DNA of 64,000 bases from Ceriagrion tenellum (lineage: Eukaryota > Arthropoda > Insecta > Odonata > Coenagrionidae). Position numbers and translations under genes: made by a program. Of the stretch, positions 1 through 13,700 are shown one piece after another (position 1 is the first letter of the stretch; each line of letters begins with the position of its first letter). Under the pieces are notes generated by a model that was given only the letters and a program-made list of their open reading frames with translations, searched no databases and was not told where the DNA came from. The stretch is from positions 146,031,200-146,095,199 of the forward strand of contig OY720633.1 of NCBI GenBank assembly GCA_963169105.1, written 5' to 3'.

Positions 1-825
1 GATTTACAGCGATCGCCTTGCATAATATCATATTCCTTTTCGTATTATCATATTTCCCTTTTCTAGGACAACAATTTTGACACAGCTTAAGGGCCTGCTC
101 GGTCAACGGCCTAGAACACTGTACTGGTGGGAACAATAATGGCTGCTCCTGGTAGGGCCACACATGCCAGATAGGTCAAAGAGCACAGGCCAGACTAAAG
201 GTAGTCCACGATATAATGACACGTAAAAAATACTTTAGGCAATGGAAAATGGAAGCCCACTCAACCACCAATTTCCCTGAACATTTCAGTGAACAATATA
301 GAAATAATTCCTCGATACTACGGGATTCGGCCCACTAGAGCGGGTATCGTGCCCGGTAGCGATGGAAGTAAGTCCTCCGTGGTCGTCATCTTACGAAATC
401 CTTGCGTAACAACAAAAGCAGCGACAATAACGACGACAGAGGAATAGGCTAAGAAGAAGAAAATGAAATTAGCGGTGTAAATGTTAAGTTAGAACGGGTG
501 GACAATGAAGCTATAAAAGATTAAACGAAGTGGAGATAGGAAAAATAATGCACGTAAGGGGGGTAGGTACGTTGAAGGCTGTGATAAAGGGGAAAAGGCT
601 GGGTAAGCGGGGAAGTCGAGGAAATACGCTTTGTGGATGATGTGGTGAGAGGGGCCTCTGCCTTAAAATTTAACTAATTCTTATTCTCTTCCATTAAAAC
701 CAATCTTAACCACTAATGTCTTCACTCATAATTTTTATAATTGTTACTGTGATAGAATAATTCAACATTCAACGTAAGTGTCATTGAATCGTTTAAATAA
801 ACCCATGAATCCGATGGGAGCAATC
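1..825. other. Spacer, nothing recognised
   Basis: AT-rich sequence with ordinary CpG content. I see no open frame of useful length, no clear inverted repeat and no recognisable protein similarity. Confidence 0.5.
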
Positions 826-908
826 ATTGTGCCCAAGACGTGATTCGAACCCACGTAATGAGTAGCCCGGTCGGCCCGTTACCTACTGTTTCACAAGTAC
901 CGAGACTA
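826..908 (-). repeat. tRNA-derived SINE-like head
   Basis: Read on the minus strand, this stretch has a good RNA polymerase III B box (GGGTTCGAATCA, complement of 841-852). About 45 bases upstream on that strand is a loose A-box-like stretch (GTAGGTAACGGG). The ends do not pair into an acceptor stem, so it is not a working tRNA gene; a SINE head or old tRNA pseudogene is the better reading. No other full copy was found in the window. Confidence 0.45.
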
Positions 909-3900
909 AACCGTCAAAGATTATGACCATAGACATACGACGTCATCCATGGGCGCCATCAGAGTGAATACAAAAAAAGTATCATTAACTTATACAATAA
1001 TCATAAGGAGGTGTTTCTTTTGGAGGAGACCAATCCTCAAGGTAGAACGAGGAAAAATACACCGCGATTCACCTCACATGTATGTAATTTCTATGAACAG
1101 TTGGTCGTATCAACAGCAAAGAATGAAGGACCGCAGGAATTTTTCAGATAAACTATCGTTTAAAGTCTTCACTCGCAAACACTTCTCAGTATCGAGTTGC
1201 ACACGTATATCCTTCACGCTCGCCACCAGCATGAACATCCACTTGTCCGACCGCAGTCAAGGTCCACGAATGTCTTTTGATGTCATGCGATCGTTTGGAG
1301 GGGATCGTGAGAACTTTCACTCAGGTAGGTTCAACCGGCCGGAAAGTATCAGTTCAGGCTGATTAGACCGTGTTAAATTTCGGAAATTTCCACTGAGTCT
1401 TGCCACAATGTGTTTCACAGGTTACTCCATACAACTGGAAGCATAGTAAAGTGGATACGAACACATCATGATTAATTCTGTAAAAAATGGATACTATGAA
1501 GTTAACCGTAAACGCTATATCGTGTTAAAGGAAAAAATTACTTTTTCTGCTAAACATGTTCTAAAATTTTTAAGCTGCTACTAAGCATACCCGGGGCACA
1601 GGTTTAATTACATAGAAGAGACAGGTTGAAAAGCGAATCGGTTCAGAATTCAACGTTGCAAAGCGTATCTTTCGTTTTGAGAAGTAAACAATATTGTTGG
1701 GCTCAGAAAAAATAAGGAGAACATGAAAAAGTCTGTCGCATCATTTCGTTTGCTGTAGTGGGAATGTTAAGCCATAAAAGGGCCACGGCGAGAGCTAACC
1801 TGTGGAGCTACTAAGCTGAGCCAGAGATGTTTGTTGATGACTAGAGGAAGCTCAATTCTAATTTGCTCATTCGAGCTTTCATCGGCTTAAGGCAGAGAGT
1901 TCTAAGATTATTTTAGAGCGGATACTTTGAAAAAAAAGCATTTCAACCATATGGATTAAAATTATCACCAGTACAGATCATTTGACGCCCAAAAGAGTCT
2001 ATTTTAAAATAGACAGCTCGTTCCGCCACAGTGCAAGAGCACCCCTCGGATTTCCGGCAGACGCGCAGCGGAATAACTTATATTTATCTAATAGCTTCCT
2101 CCCAAAGGCCAGATAACACTACGGGACCACTGTAAAAGCAGCTTTTCTTCAATGGCCTTTGCAAGATTTCTCAAAGAAGAAACTAGTTCCGGCATTTAAG
2201 ATTATACGGGGTATCAACAGCTATAAATGCAGGGCTGGGACGAAGAGAATGACGCTTTTCAACTAGCATAGTATCCAATTAATAAAAAAAGGATATAAGC
2301 AAAAATGAAGAAAAAACGTTTATTTAAAAATATCGTTCCCATAGCGGTGAGATTACCACATGCCAGAAACAATAATCTACTCTAAAACAAAGGCTTTCGA
2401 AAAAACCTGCAAACAAAGGTGGATTTCATGACATCAAGCCATTTCCCCGGTCTTGAATCCTCTTATGTACATTCCGAGTACCAACGCTACCAAATACCAT
2501 ATTTCCTCAAGTTAAAAAGAATCTTAAGGTTGGTGACATAAGCCAAATTCAAGGCATCCTCTGCCTATTAAAGCTTTACATTGAATATATTGTAGCTACT
2601 CTGCTTCAGGCATGATGCCATCAATAGCTATCATATCATTCCGATTAATTTCATACGAGTACAAAAAATTAAATTTTCCACGTTAAAGAGAGCTGTATAT
2701 ATGGACATTCTGAAATTTTAAAATGGACATGAATGACCCGGAATAAAACTTATATCCCACGTGAGGCAAGACGTCGAGCGCTTGAAGGTCACGACGATGT
2801 CACAACTCGAGCTAACGACTACCAAAGAAAGTTCACTCGAGGACGAAAAGCATAATTTTCGAAATTCGAAATAAACCCGTTACTCCCACGTAGAAATGAC
2901 TAATCATTATGTGACCCACTAGGCTGAGAGGCACTTTTCCCGTCGTTAACGCTAGAAACGAAGAACTGCAGCAAAAAATACTTCGAAATGAATCTTGCAT
3001 AATAGGGGAGGAAAGTGAAACTTGGTACCGGAAGGAGAGTCTGCCGGAGCAGAAAAACGTTCACCAATAAAAGTGACTGAAAATAAGCCGACTCAATTCA
3101 GATAGAAGCAAAGTATGAAGAATCCAAACTCAAAGCAGAAAAGAGCTGGAAGAAGTAAATTTGAAGAGATCATCAATATTTACAAGCAAGAAACCAGCTA
3201 ATAGTGAGAAAGAGATCATCAATCATCAATTTTACTCATTTCCCGCAAAATACGCTGGATAATTACCGCCAAAAATCTAACATAAAAAGAACAAAGATGA
3301 CAAAACTGATGCTTTTCGACTTATCATGTGTTTTAAGGCTAAAGAGCAAAGAATAGGGGAATAACAATTTATGTTTGCTTTCAAGTATTCAAATGGGCCG
3401 ATCGTGATGAGAAACTCATGTTCCATACCGCTGTCAGTCACGTTTGAGACTTTCTGACTTCAAATCCGAATCAGTTGAAACTTTTATTCCACAGCCCTAA
3501 GAAAAAATATTCACCGCATATGTCATTAAAGGAAACTCAATCCGTGATGAGATCCCATATGTACAACATTGTTCAATTGTCAACATTTCTAATGTTTAAT
3601 AGAATAATGCTATCATTACAGATATGTAGAGTCGTGCGCCATGCGTCAAAGAAATATACTATGCAAACGAAAAAGATTGCTCTTTTTCCGAATGGGTCTA
3701 TCAATCCAGCCCTCATATTATCGACTAATTAATTCATTTGATGACTAACGGATAAAATCACTGCGGTTGCAAAGCGTAACTTTGGAAGATTTTCAGGATA
3801 CGCCATTCCTTACTTACATGAAATCCATCCGAATGAAGGTTTCCGGTCATGATTATAGAAAGGACTTTTTACACACAAGTTTACATACATTGATAAATGG

Positions 3901-4400
3901 GTTCACGGGCACAATGCATTCAATTGTGAGTTAAAGCTATCTTCATTTTCAGAAAATGTCGTAACTCGCCATTAATTAGCCTGCACATAGCTACCGAAGC
4001 AACAACTGTTACTTACCAAAGCCAATGAAGAGTCTATGAGTAACCCATCAGCTGGATTTCTGTGTTCGATCTCAGAGGCGAGAGACTTAAGATATATGCA
4101 CAATTTTCACAGGAACTGCAAATGTGGCAAATGTCCAACGTGAAAGTACCTCGCGGAATGAGGTACGGCTGGCTCAATTATCTCCATATAGGGGGGAGGG
4201 GGAGAGCCTCCAACAGAATATTCGTGTTATCAGCGTAACGAGACCTCGCAGGTGCACATCTGAATCGAACGAGGAAGGTAACTATAGGAGGGATACGCAA
4301 TAAGGCGATGACACTGGAGCAAGAAAACTCCAGGTCGACAAACTAACGATCCAGGGGGCTCGGAAAGCCGTTCCGGAGAGTGGGAGATTGACGAAAGGAG
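909..4400. other. Spacer, nothing recognised
   Basis: AT-rich sequence. Frames of 137 codons (949-1362, plus) and 85 codons (3475-3732, plus) are open but match no family I know and have the irregular composition of chance frames. No transposon ends or hairpins stood out. Confidence 0.4.
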
Positions 4401-5270
4401 CCTCATCTAATCCGCGACACCGAAAAGATGTGACGGCATAGCTAGCCTTTCAACTCCCACGGGAAAGCGGTCGGGGAGGCGCGTGCAATATTCTTATGGG
4501 AAACCTTACGAGAATGCAGAGAAAATACATGTGCGCTGGAAGAACGAAAAAACACGTGCAGACGAGGTCGCAAGACGTTGAGGGAGAGATCGTGAAAAGC
4601 TCGGATCAAAAAGACGACCCCCTCAGACACGTGAGATAAGATGGGTTGGGAAAACAAGGAACGACTGGGGGAGGGGAAGCACGGTAAAAAAACGCACAAA
4701 GTGACTAGGAAAAATGTGGGCCCCCCTGAAGGCAAAAAAGTGAAAGTGTTACGTGAATCGGAGGAAGGCGGTGTTTGTGGATTGGGAGCGAGTGAGTGAG
4801 TGGGTAGAACGGGAGGCGAGAGAGCGTGCTTCTTCTGAAAGCCACGGCGCGGGGGGAAAGCTGGGGCGGGCGGTGGGCAGCACAGGGAGAGGAGCAGCGG
4901 GAAGTGAGAGATGCGTGTTACGGCTCCCTTTGTGTTAACGGGAGAGGAAAGGTGGGGAGCCTGCGAGGAAGAGGAGCCGGTTATGACACGGGGGGATGAA
5001 GGGGAGGGTGCGGGGGACTTCCCCTATTTTACCCTTACAAGGTCAGGATTATGCAGTAACCACGGACGGTTCCAACTCGGCGCGTCTCGAGCGAGGATGG
5101 GAGTGCGGTGCTGTGCGATGGAGAGGAGTGAGGGAGACAGCAGATCTCAACCCACACGCCACCAAAAGGAAATGGGAAAGCAAAGGGACGAAGAAAAGTG
5201 CGTTATGCTTTCATGGGTCAGCGCCGCCTCACTCGAAGTGATAATTCATGGCGCGTGAGGAGTAGGATTT
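4400..5270. promoter_or_regulatory. GC/CpG-rich island, G-rich on plus strand
   Basis: GC and CpG content rise sharply relative to the flanks, and the plus strand is strongly purine-rich with runs such as GGGGAGGG and GGAGAGG. Overlapping open frames on both strands follow from the lack of AT-rich stop codons and resemble no known protein. It could be a promoter or enhancer CpG island with an untranslated first exon, but no TATA box, initiator or splice donor stands out clearly enough to fix a transcript. Confidence 0.35.
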
Positions 5271-5530
5271 TCCTGTGCCTCTCCTTTCGGTAGCTTTCCC
5301 CCATTTCAATGCATTTATCAGTTCGTCAGACGCAGGGTGGACCGGGGAAATTCAAATTTATTCAAATTGTTTGCGATTTAGAAACACTTTTTCATGGGAT
5401 ACTCCTTCCTATTACGGTCTAACTTTCCGGTAATGGAAATTAAATTAGTGGTACTAATATCCCAAGTCTACACAAGTCAAGGATGAGAATGACATAATAC
5501 CCGAATCAATTTGATACTCGTGTATTCTAT

Positions 5531-5806
5531 TGTAGTAAACCAAATTTTGTGTTTTCCACAGACTTATTATTATTTATAATAATCGTTGAATTTCGAAAGG
5601 AAAATTAAAATACAAGAGGGAGATTCAAAAGTTGAAGGTTTCACTTGGATGAAGGTCGACTTGCAGTAAACCAAACTTTGTCTTCCACAGATTTATTATT
5701 ATAAATTTATTTAGTATTTACTACAAGTCGACCTTCCACTAAGTGAAACCTTCAACTTTTGAATCTTCCTCTTGTATTTTAATTTTCCTTTCGAAATTCA
5801 ACGATT
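5531..5806. repeat. Foldback element with internal direct repeat
   Basis: Arms at 5581-5670 and 5717-5806 are inverted copies of about 90 bases with only a handful of mismatches; the 46-base loop is AT-rich. A stretch just outside the left arm (5531-5580, starting GTAGTAAACCAAATTTTG and including TTCCACAGA) is repeated directly in the loop (5664-5712). The structure therefore looks like two partial copies of one repeat joined head to head. No coding capacity. I infer a foldback MITE or a Penelope-like terminal array; the family is not identified. Confidence 0.6.
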
Positions 5807-5819
5807 CTATCCCGGCGTA

Positions 5820-6400
5820 TCCTTCAACCATGGCAGTGTTACCGAATCCGCGGGTTCCCTTCCCATTCAACTTGGTTCGCGCACTCAATCATTCGGTGCT
5901 GGGCCTCGAATCACAGATATACCGAATCACGAAGCCAGAGCAGAGTGACGACGGACTGCGATATATGCTACCGGAGTGGGGGAGGGATTGGTGTGGTGAT
6001 GTGACCAAGCGCGAGTCAACGACTCCAAGGATGGAAAAAGAAAGGAATAAGACGTCAAGAGAGGGAGGGAGGAAGAGAGAGCATCGCCCGACGAGGACAC
6101 CGCCTCCTCCTCCGTGGCTCCTCTTCGTCGGCGACGGCTGCGGTGTGGCTGTGCCGAAATGTTTCCCGAAAACGGAGACGGGAGAAGGAAAAGGGAGACT
6201 TATTGATTAATTGACGCGGTGCCGCTTTGGGGTAGGTCGGGGAGCATGCAGTTTCTCTATGTTCTGCCAGACGAGAGAGAAGAACTGGCTTGAAATCGGG
6301 TATCTTCGGGCAGAAGACGAGAGGAATACAGCCGCGCGTATGGAAACCGGTTCCGACACCCGGAAAAAACACGGAGATCGAACAACACTACCATTTAAGG
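5820..6400. promoter_or_regulatory. GC/CpG-rich island
   Basis: CpG-rich, G-rich plus strand, starting right after the foldback element. Two overlapping open frames (5743-6210 plus, 6055-6372 minus) are side effects of base composition and show no domain I recognise. Possible regulatory island; no transcript can be assigned. Confidence 0.3.
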
Positions 6401-6409
6401 AATGTTAAC

Positions 6410-8815
6410 TCATGCTAATCGCTCGTGGTACACCGTGGTTCTGGCTTCGCAGGGATGAGCGCAGAGAAACCTAAGAATATTGATCTTTAGGCGCCGAGAT
6501 GAAGCATTCTACCTGATTTCGTTGGAGGTACATATTGACGTTCGCATCTCGCTACAGCAGAGACGAACTTGTTGTCTGCCAAGTGAGAAAGAGTTCGGAA
6601 ACTCGAAGAGCTATACAACGACCTTTTGTGTCAACGAAAATGCTAACGGCTAAAAAATAAAGAGGAAATAGATAAAACTTAAGATGAACATCATGGAAAA
6701 ATAGGTGGTTTGTCGAGGCTTAGGTGTCAAAATGAGGCAAAAAATAATTCTCAGCCAACATTTCGTAGGTAATTACAAACATCATCGGAACCAGAGCTAA
6801 ATTATGATTAGTTTTCTTATGGCCAAGCATCGTTTGGCGGGTTATAAGAAGTTAGTTTCATCCACTGATGTTAATGTGTCACGTAGGCGGAGAAACAAGT
6901 GATTATTTTTTTTGTGTGCCAAGATCTCGATAAACCAGAAGATATTCGCACGAACTGTGGTCCACAACGCACCCTATCTATCAAGGAAGAAACTCAAATA
7001 CACAAGTGAAAAGCAGGAGTTCAAACACCGAAGTTCAAGTACGGAGAGTATATGGAACTAAGTGATTGTGAGGTTTCCTCTTTCAGAAGCGCAACTATGA
7101 AGGGAGCTCCCTGTTTTGCACGATCATCGGCGAGGTAGAGTAAAGGATGGAGGCGTAAGAATAGGAGCGGGTCTCTAGTCTCAAGTAAGATCGCCAATGG
7201 GACACTGCAGAAAGGGGACGACTGGATTCAATCCACCTCACAAAGATCGTGACCCAGGGAGCTTGGAATTCTTTGTTTTAACAGGAGGTGAATACATCGA
7301 GTAATCGACTTGAGGACGTGGTATTCTCCTCTCTCACTGGAAACAATCCCTGGCATTTGACCTAGCAAGCGTCTCTGAAGAGTCATGAAAACACATTCTG
7401 CTTTAAGGATGACTTACAGCATCACTCGTCTGTAATATCTTGTTTAACATTGACCATTTTTGTATCAGACGAGTCATATCAAAGAGAGGTACTGGTCATG
7501 TTTAAGAATAAATCCAGATATTCAGTAACGACATGTAATTGAAGGATACCAGTTAGAAGACACATTAGCCACAAAACACAGCAATGCCACTAATTATAAT
7601 GATTTTCAGTTCGCATCGATCGTACTCGCGAAGCCAAAGTAATTATATGAAAGATCAAGTACTAAAAGGTCGGCAGTGAAAAGTAATATAGCGAAAATAA
7701 TACGAGAACTTGATAGAAAAATACATTTTATACCCTTCCCTTAAATCAAATGTGATATCTAGGTACGTATAAGTTAATTCGAAGTAGTTGGTGACGGTTA
7801 TTGATATTCCAGAGTAAATGCTGACGATGCTGACCCAGAGTCGAGATTCACACCTTAACCCTTCGATTTGAATACCTGGATATAATGACCACTAACCCAT
7901 CCGGTATTTTGAGTTGAAGTATGTGCTTTAATGGATAATTATGAACTGATATACATACATGCCCTTAAGGCCAGGAGAACCGGAACACTTCCCAGTTCAT
8001 TACTTTTACCCCGTAGAGTAAGGTTGAATGTTCAATTTTCAGAGTAAAAATAGAAGATACCGAGGCAGAGACTATTTTTATAGTCCTCTACTATTTTTGG
8101 CATGTTTGTAACGATCTCTTTCGTTTTCCAAAGCACTAAATCCGTCGAATCGATTTCAAGAATCGTGACTGAGCCAGCTCTTCTTCTGGAACAAGAAACA
8201 ATAGAGCAAGAGGGAAGGGGGAGGGACAATGCAGCCATGCTTGGCAGTGTAGAGAGTGAGAGAGAATATCCATTCTAGGTTCTTCTTCGGCTTGGCTATT
8301 CATTCATTCTCGTATCACCAGAGTCCTAGGATTTTAACAATGTATGCACCAAACGAGGGCCTCTTTGGATTACTTCGCTCTTTCCCTTAAAACAGTTTCC
8401 ATAAGGTTAAGGATCATACATGCGGCATTTTTGCGCAAAATATTTACGGAATTGAGTAGCTCTGGAGGAGTTTTCTAGGGAACTTAACATCGTGCTGGAC
8501 TATACGTAGACTTCGAGAAAACTAAAGAAGCAGAGCCTAAGAATAAAAAACTATTACTATAAAAAAAATTAATACCGTTTAACTATAGTAGTATCGGCCT
8601 CATCAAATATTTTAATTACAATTCAGGGATAACGATTACCACAATTTTTTTCACGATTCCCCTGCAGTAGCCATTCCTCCCATCGTACCGCATGTCCTTT
8701 AATCGTCTATCCCTGCCCGACCCTGATATGCAAATCGGTTTTAAGGGGGTAGAATGGTATAGAATTGGGAGGACTAAAAGAACAACTTTTTCCCTCTACC
8801 CTTTCATTTAAAGGG
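6410..8815. other. Spacer, nothing recognised
   Basis: AT-rich sequence with normal CpG content; no convincing coding, RNA or repeat signature seen. Confidence 0.45.
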
Positions 8816-8819
8816 AACA

Positions 8820-9240
8820 GTCAGGAGCAGGGCGACGCGCCCCTGACCCCTCCCTCTTTCAGATGGACGGTCCCAAGGATTCGCCAAACGAGGGACGGGA
8901 AAGTGCAGTGCGGCCCTCGTAGGGATTAAGAGGGGGACACCCTAATGCGGCTAGAGGGATGGGAAGGGGGAGGGGATAGGGTGATGGGGGAATTGACTAG
9001 GGAGTGGTACTGCTTGGCTATCCTCTCCATTCACTCGCCGGCGTCGAAGGGCCGGCTCCTTCGCGGAGAGAGGGCGGGCGGAGCGGGGAAGAGAGGAGAG
9101 CAGTGGAGGGAGAAGACGATCGATGCAAAGAGCTCCCCGCAGAACCAAAGCCCTCTACCGAGAGACACTGAGACAAGTGTGCGTGTGTGTGTATCTCGCC
9201 TAGGGTTTTCCCGATAACGCACGCACGAATCACTCCACCT
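8820..9240. promoter_or_regulatory. Small GC/CpG-rich island
   Basis: CpG-rich stretch with purine-rich plus strand, ending in a short GTGTGCGTGTGTGTG run near 9180. Overlapping frames in both directions are compositional. No promoter element can be assigned with confidence. Confidence 0.3.
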
Positions 9241-9244
9241 CAAG

Positions 9245-9955
9245 GGATTATGTGACGAATAAAAACACGCCTCAATCATTCGTTACACGCACGTGCATTT
9301 TCCGTGAACACTATGTCGCGAGGACAGACATGACGGATGTACGGCTCACACTAAACTGACCAAGTCACGCGTATTTACGCATGAGTCGATTAAGAGTTTG
9401 CGCACGGAAACGTCAAAGGAAATAAAGATACAGAGAGGTCACCCAAAGGTTGCATTGTTGATGACTTACTGAGTAAAGACGATAAATAAACATTCAGGAA
9501 TCATCCATGCACTTAATTAATTAACACCATTCTTAATTAAAGCAACACACGCACAGCTGTATTCGAAATTGAAAGCACACGGAATGCCTAACGACGGAAT
9601 GACTCTTTTCCATGGAAACACAACGACGTAGAGAAATGAAATATCCACAGAATCCTTGCAAAGTTTACCCCTTGCGTGACGACGGACGAGATAATAGCAT
9701 TCGATAATACTGGCTAAATTAATAGATGGGCATTCAGCACCAGCGGACAATTACTTCAGCAATGACTAAGAAAAAAAATATCTAAGACAAAATAGTTAAC
9801 GAATCGGTGAGTCGAAGTTCGTGACCAAGTGCATATTAGGTCTCGACAAAACACAGACCTGGTCACGATTTTTCAGGTCAGATTGCCATGATGACCTATC
9901 CACCGAAAATGCGAGAGCGTGACTTGTGAACCCTCATCGATCGTGCACTCAATAT
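9245..9955. other. Spacer, nothing recognised
   Basis: Mixed composition with many CpG but no recognisable gene, repeat or hairpin. Confidence 0.4.
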
Positions 9956-9959
9956 CTTG

Positions 9960-10780
9960 GCCACCGACGGATAATTAAGATCCTCCGATCAGCACGCATT
10001 CGCGACAGGACTGACGTATCCTCATCAGACGGGAAGGCGCTGGGGAGGCGGAGCGGAGGAGGAGGGAGCGATGCAGTCGACGAGGACGAAGGAGAAGGCG
10101 TACCTGTTTGCACGATCGAGTCCAAGATGAGGAGGAAGACGATCCCCGGGAGGGTGCAGAGGGCGATTAAAAACGACGATCTCTCGGGGATGAAGCGTGG
10201 CGGAAGGTCTCCCAAATCCAAGGGAACGAGCACAGCCGACGGGAGGAATGGTCCCTTTTGGCCGGGGGAGGAGACACCAAGAAGGGAGAAGACGAACAGG
10301 GGACACACTGACGAGTTCGCCGAATGATGTTCCTCACGAGGGCGATACCAATAGGGGGGGAGGACTGGGGACACTAGTCGGGTCGGGCACCTCGTCGGGG
10401 TGCCGAAGGAACACTGCGGCGGCGACGGCCGATGGCGAGGCGGCAGGAGTCGGGGAGCGCACTGGGAGGGGCGGGCGATCACGTGACCGGCAGGAATGAA
10501 ATGCCGTATCACCGCGCGCGGAGCCGAGCCGGCAGGTGGGAGGGGCCGCGGGAAGGGGAGGGGGGTGCTCGGCGAGGGGGCGAGTGGTGTGGGTGGAACA
10601 CCGAAGGGGATGGGGTTAGGAGACGGAATATCCCTCTCCGCGGAGATGAATGTGCATGCCCCACGAGGGGCTGGAGATTATGGGAAGAGGGTTTTGGGTT
10701 AGTGACCGAGGCGAGGGTAGGCAGGGAAACCAGATTTCGACTACATAGGTGCCGAGGCGTCAAAACCGCAACATAAGCCG
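9960..10780. promoter_or_regulatory. Largest left-hand CpG island; long open frames on both strands
   Basis: About 800 bases of very GC- and CpG-rich DNA. It carries the longest open frame of the window, 187 codons on the minus strand (9949-10512), and 133 codons on the plus strand (9926-10327). The minus frame includes a hydrophobic stretch (FLIALCTLPGIVFLLILDSI) followed by a Ser/Pro-rich tract, which superficially resembles a signal anchor. Overlap with open plus frames and the absence of AT-rich stops make chance the simpler explanation. Regulatory island most likely; a GC-rich first exon remains possible. Confidence 0.35.
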
Positions 10781-10784
10781 AAAA

Positions 10785-13700
10785 ACGACGCAGCAGAGAA
10801 AAATTCGGATTGCATGTCGTTCATAATACACTTTCCTCTTCATTTATTTTGATAAAGCACTACTTAAGACGGCAAAGAATAAAACTCTCCTCATCACGTG
10901 GATATATTTTAATTCTCGAGGAAATGTCAGGTAAATTAACCAAAGGATTCTAGCACTGGAATGAAATTTGAGAAAATATTTTTGGACACATCAAGGGTGC
11001 TGTAATTAGTAACCACAGCACATAGATGAGTGTCGACGGCAAGTTCCGGAATAATCGATATGATTTTGGAGTGAATGCAGGTTTATTCAGATAAAATAAG
11101 ATGCTATTTCAAAATTCCCTTAATATTAAACCGCAATTATTCTATAAGCATGTAGAGAGCATCAGCGACTATGACTGCGTAATAGCAATCCGGGCTCTAG
11201 AACACATAATCACTCTTCTCTGATTTCCGCAAAGTTATAAAAAGCGTCAAAGGAAACAAATCTAGTTAAAAGTGACAGCACAATGACGACATTGCATTCT
11301 GCATGACACACCAATAATTCTAAACCATGTCTTCTCGTTAAGGTTGCTGTGGCTCTTCCGCTTATCACCAACTTGTGTATTCCAGACGGATAACTACTTA
11401 TTGCGCTAATCCACTGACGCCTTGCGGATCAAAATCAGAAAGTCACGGCAGTTCTGCATAAGACGAGAATCGCCGACCATTATAAAAAACAGAAGATACT
11501 CGATAATGGAGAAACTATTACAAACAATACCACAGCAACTAATTTTCTCAGTATTCAAATAAAGTTCACACAGGCACAAATGAAATACGGTATCAATTAT
11601 GCACGTATAACAGCCAGATATTAGTGAAAAGAACGCTCCGACTAGCAACTTATAGTTAGAACAGAAGCAAATATAAGAAATTTCCCTTCACTACGATTTA
11701 GATCTGAAGACTAGGAATGAAATTTTGGCCATATTTAAACGTTGTCACCGCGTCGCGAATTATTAGCTACAACGCTTGGGAAGGAGTATTTTACAAAAGT
11801 AAAGTATCAATGGGTTAATTAACCAGAGTTTAATTTTCCCCACTTATATTTAGGAAGTAAAGCCGCGATTACAAATCTACCACCATTCACCTTTCCAAGC
11901 AGTTACAATGATATATTACGTATTCGGTAACCACAGATAAACACAACAAAAAAGATAAATAAATATATGCGAGGTAGAATAACTTCCGGTCGGCCATACA
12001 GACAACGAAATCTAATTTTCCCCGCGAGCTCATCCGGTGACGCGAGGAGACTCTCCAGGCACTGGTAAACCGACATTCGTTTAAAGAGAAATATTTTTTC
12101 TTCGCATTAAGACGTTTATACGGGTATTCCAATGATAAGACATCCAGAGAATTCAACATTTTCCGGCCATTTTTGAGGAAAAACTCTGCACGAAGGCGGT
12201 TTAAAAAAAGGCCCAAGCTTAAAATCGATATTGAACACCGCAAGTGGCACAAAAGGAAAAATTGTACGAAATCTTTTCTTTTTGTACAGAAAAAGGGTGT
12301 CAACCATTGGTGTTCGGGAATATTTTCAGGTAACTCTAATGCTTTATGGCAGCCCATCAGGTAGAGAAGCAAGCGGAATCACGTTTTTTATAAGGGATTA
12401 TTTTTATGCCCTTCTTTTCGTACGCTGACTGAAAAAACTCATTCATTAGACTAGACCGTAAAACATGCTCCTTCATTCTACAATAAAAAGCAGCAACATT
12501 AATTTCGGGAAATGGAGGAGAGGAAGGGAGAAATTTCACCATTCAAAAACTTTCAAATGACTTATCCGCGAATACAAAGAGGAAAAATTGTTAACATTTG
12601 TTACTTGTAATAAAATTATTAAAAAACGGACTGATGGTAACGAAAGCGTTAAACTACTCCACACAACGATTCCAGACATTACCAGCCCCAAAAGAAGAGT
12701 CAACCAAGTCAAAGCTCACCCAACGATCAGTGAACGACAGTCTAACCCTAAAATAAATAACTATATTTTCTAGAAAACTGCGGAAGACTCTCAAGATGTC
12801 GAACGTTATCCTCACTTTGCGCCTCTTGGATTCCGTAGGTTACAAATTCTTATTGATTTTTGAGCAACAATACTCTTTTCACAAAGTGGTTTCAACAACA
12901 TTCTTCATATATTAATTAACTATTTTTTCACGCATGAAGAAGCGTAATTGCAATCGCCATGAAAATAACGAGCTTAAATCACATAAGCATTAGTTAACTT
13001 TCACGGTTTTAGACATGACACAGTGGAACTTTCTTGGAACGAGCGAACCGCTCCGAAATTATCAACGGAGAAAAAAAAACTTCTGGTGTTCACAGGATGA
13101 TTTTATAAAATGAATTCCAAGTTATCGCGGCAAAAATACAACTGTGTGCGATTTAACTTAGTACGTTTTTCTTGCAACTATAAGGTTATTTATTACTTCA
13201 GCACTCAATTTGTATAAAGTACATTCAGCCTTTCAATCAAGCGATAATTCACTCGAGGAAATAATAATACGGTAAGTGGGGAAGAAGGAATCGTGTTTTG
13301 CGTTTTCTTTCACCCCTCCTAATCCTGTCAGTGCGGATTATGAGCGCTAGCATATGAAGCTTATTCACCCAAGTTTACTCTATGGAGTACACGCCACAGC
13401 TGGATATCCCATCCTCACGAATAGGCCATACTCCCACGACGTCATCTTTGTCTTGTCCTACATTCTAACCCGCCCCACATTTCCTGTCAGCATGAAAATT
13501 GTAAGTAACCCCGGCATGACTTAGTGCCTCGCACGGGAATCGATTCAAGCTTTCCGGCCAAACCGAGTTACCTCAAAAGAGACGATAAAATCCAACTATG
13601 AAATTTCTTAAGACGTATTAACTACTAACATGGGTTATCAACAGTAGTTTTGGGTTATTTATTATTACAGCCCCCACCGAAGTATCTCGACCCACATTGG

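Noticed and set aside
826..908. A true tRNA gene on the minus strand
   Set aside because: The B box is good but the ends do not form an acceptor stem and the anticodon arm is not clear.
9949..10512. 187-codon minus-strand frame with a hydrophobic stretch, a possible membrane protein exon
   Set aside because: It lies in very GC/CpG-rich DNA where stops are rare, overlaps open plus frames of similar quality, and shows no conserved domain or splice context.
11887..12372. 161-codon minus-strand frame
   Set aside because: Long for AT-rich DNA but within what a 64-kb six-frame search can give by chance; the translation has no motif and several overlapping frames are also open.
13515..13580. SINE head on the minus strand
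   Set aside because: The supposed B box (GAATCGATTCCCG) departs from the consensus and no A box is found at a fitting distance.
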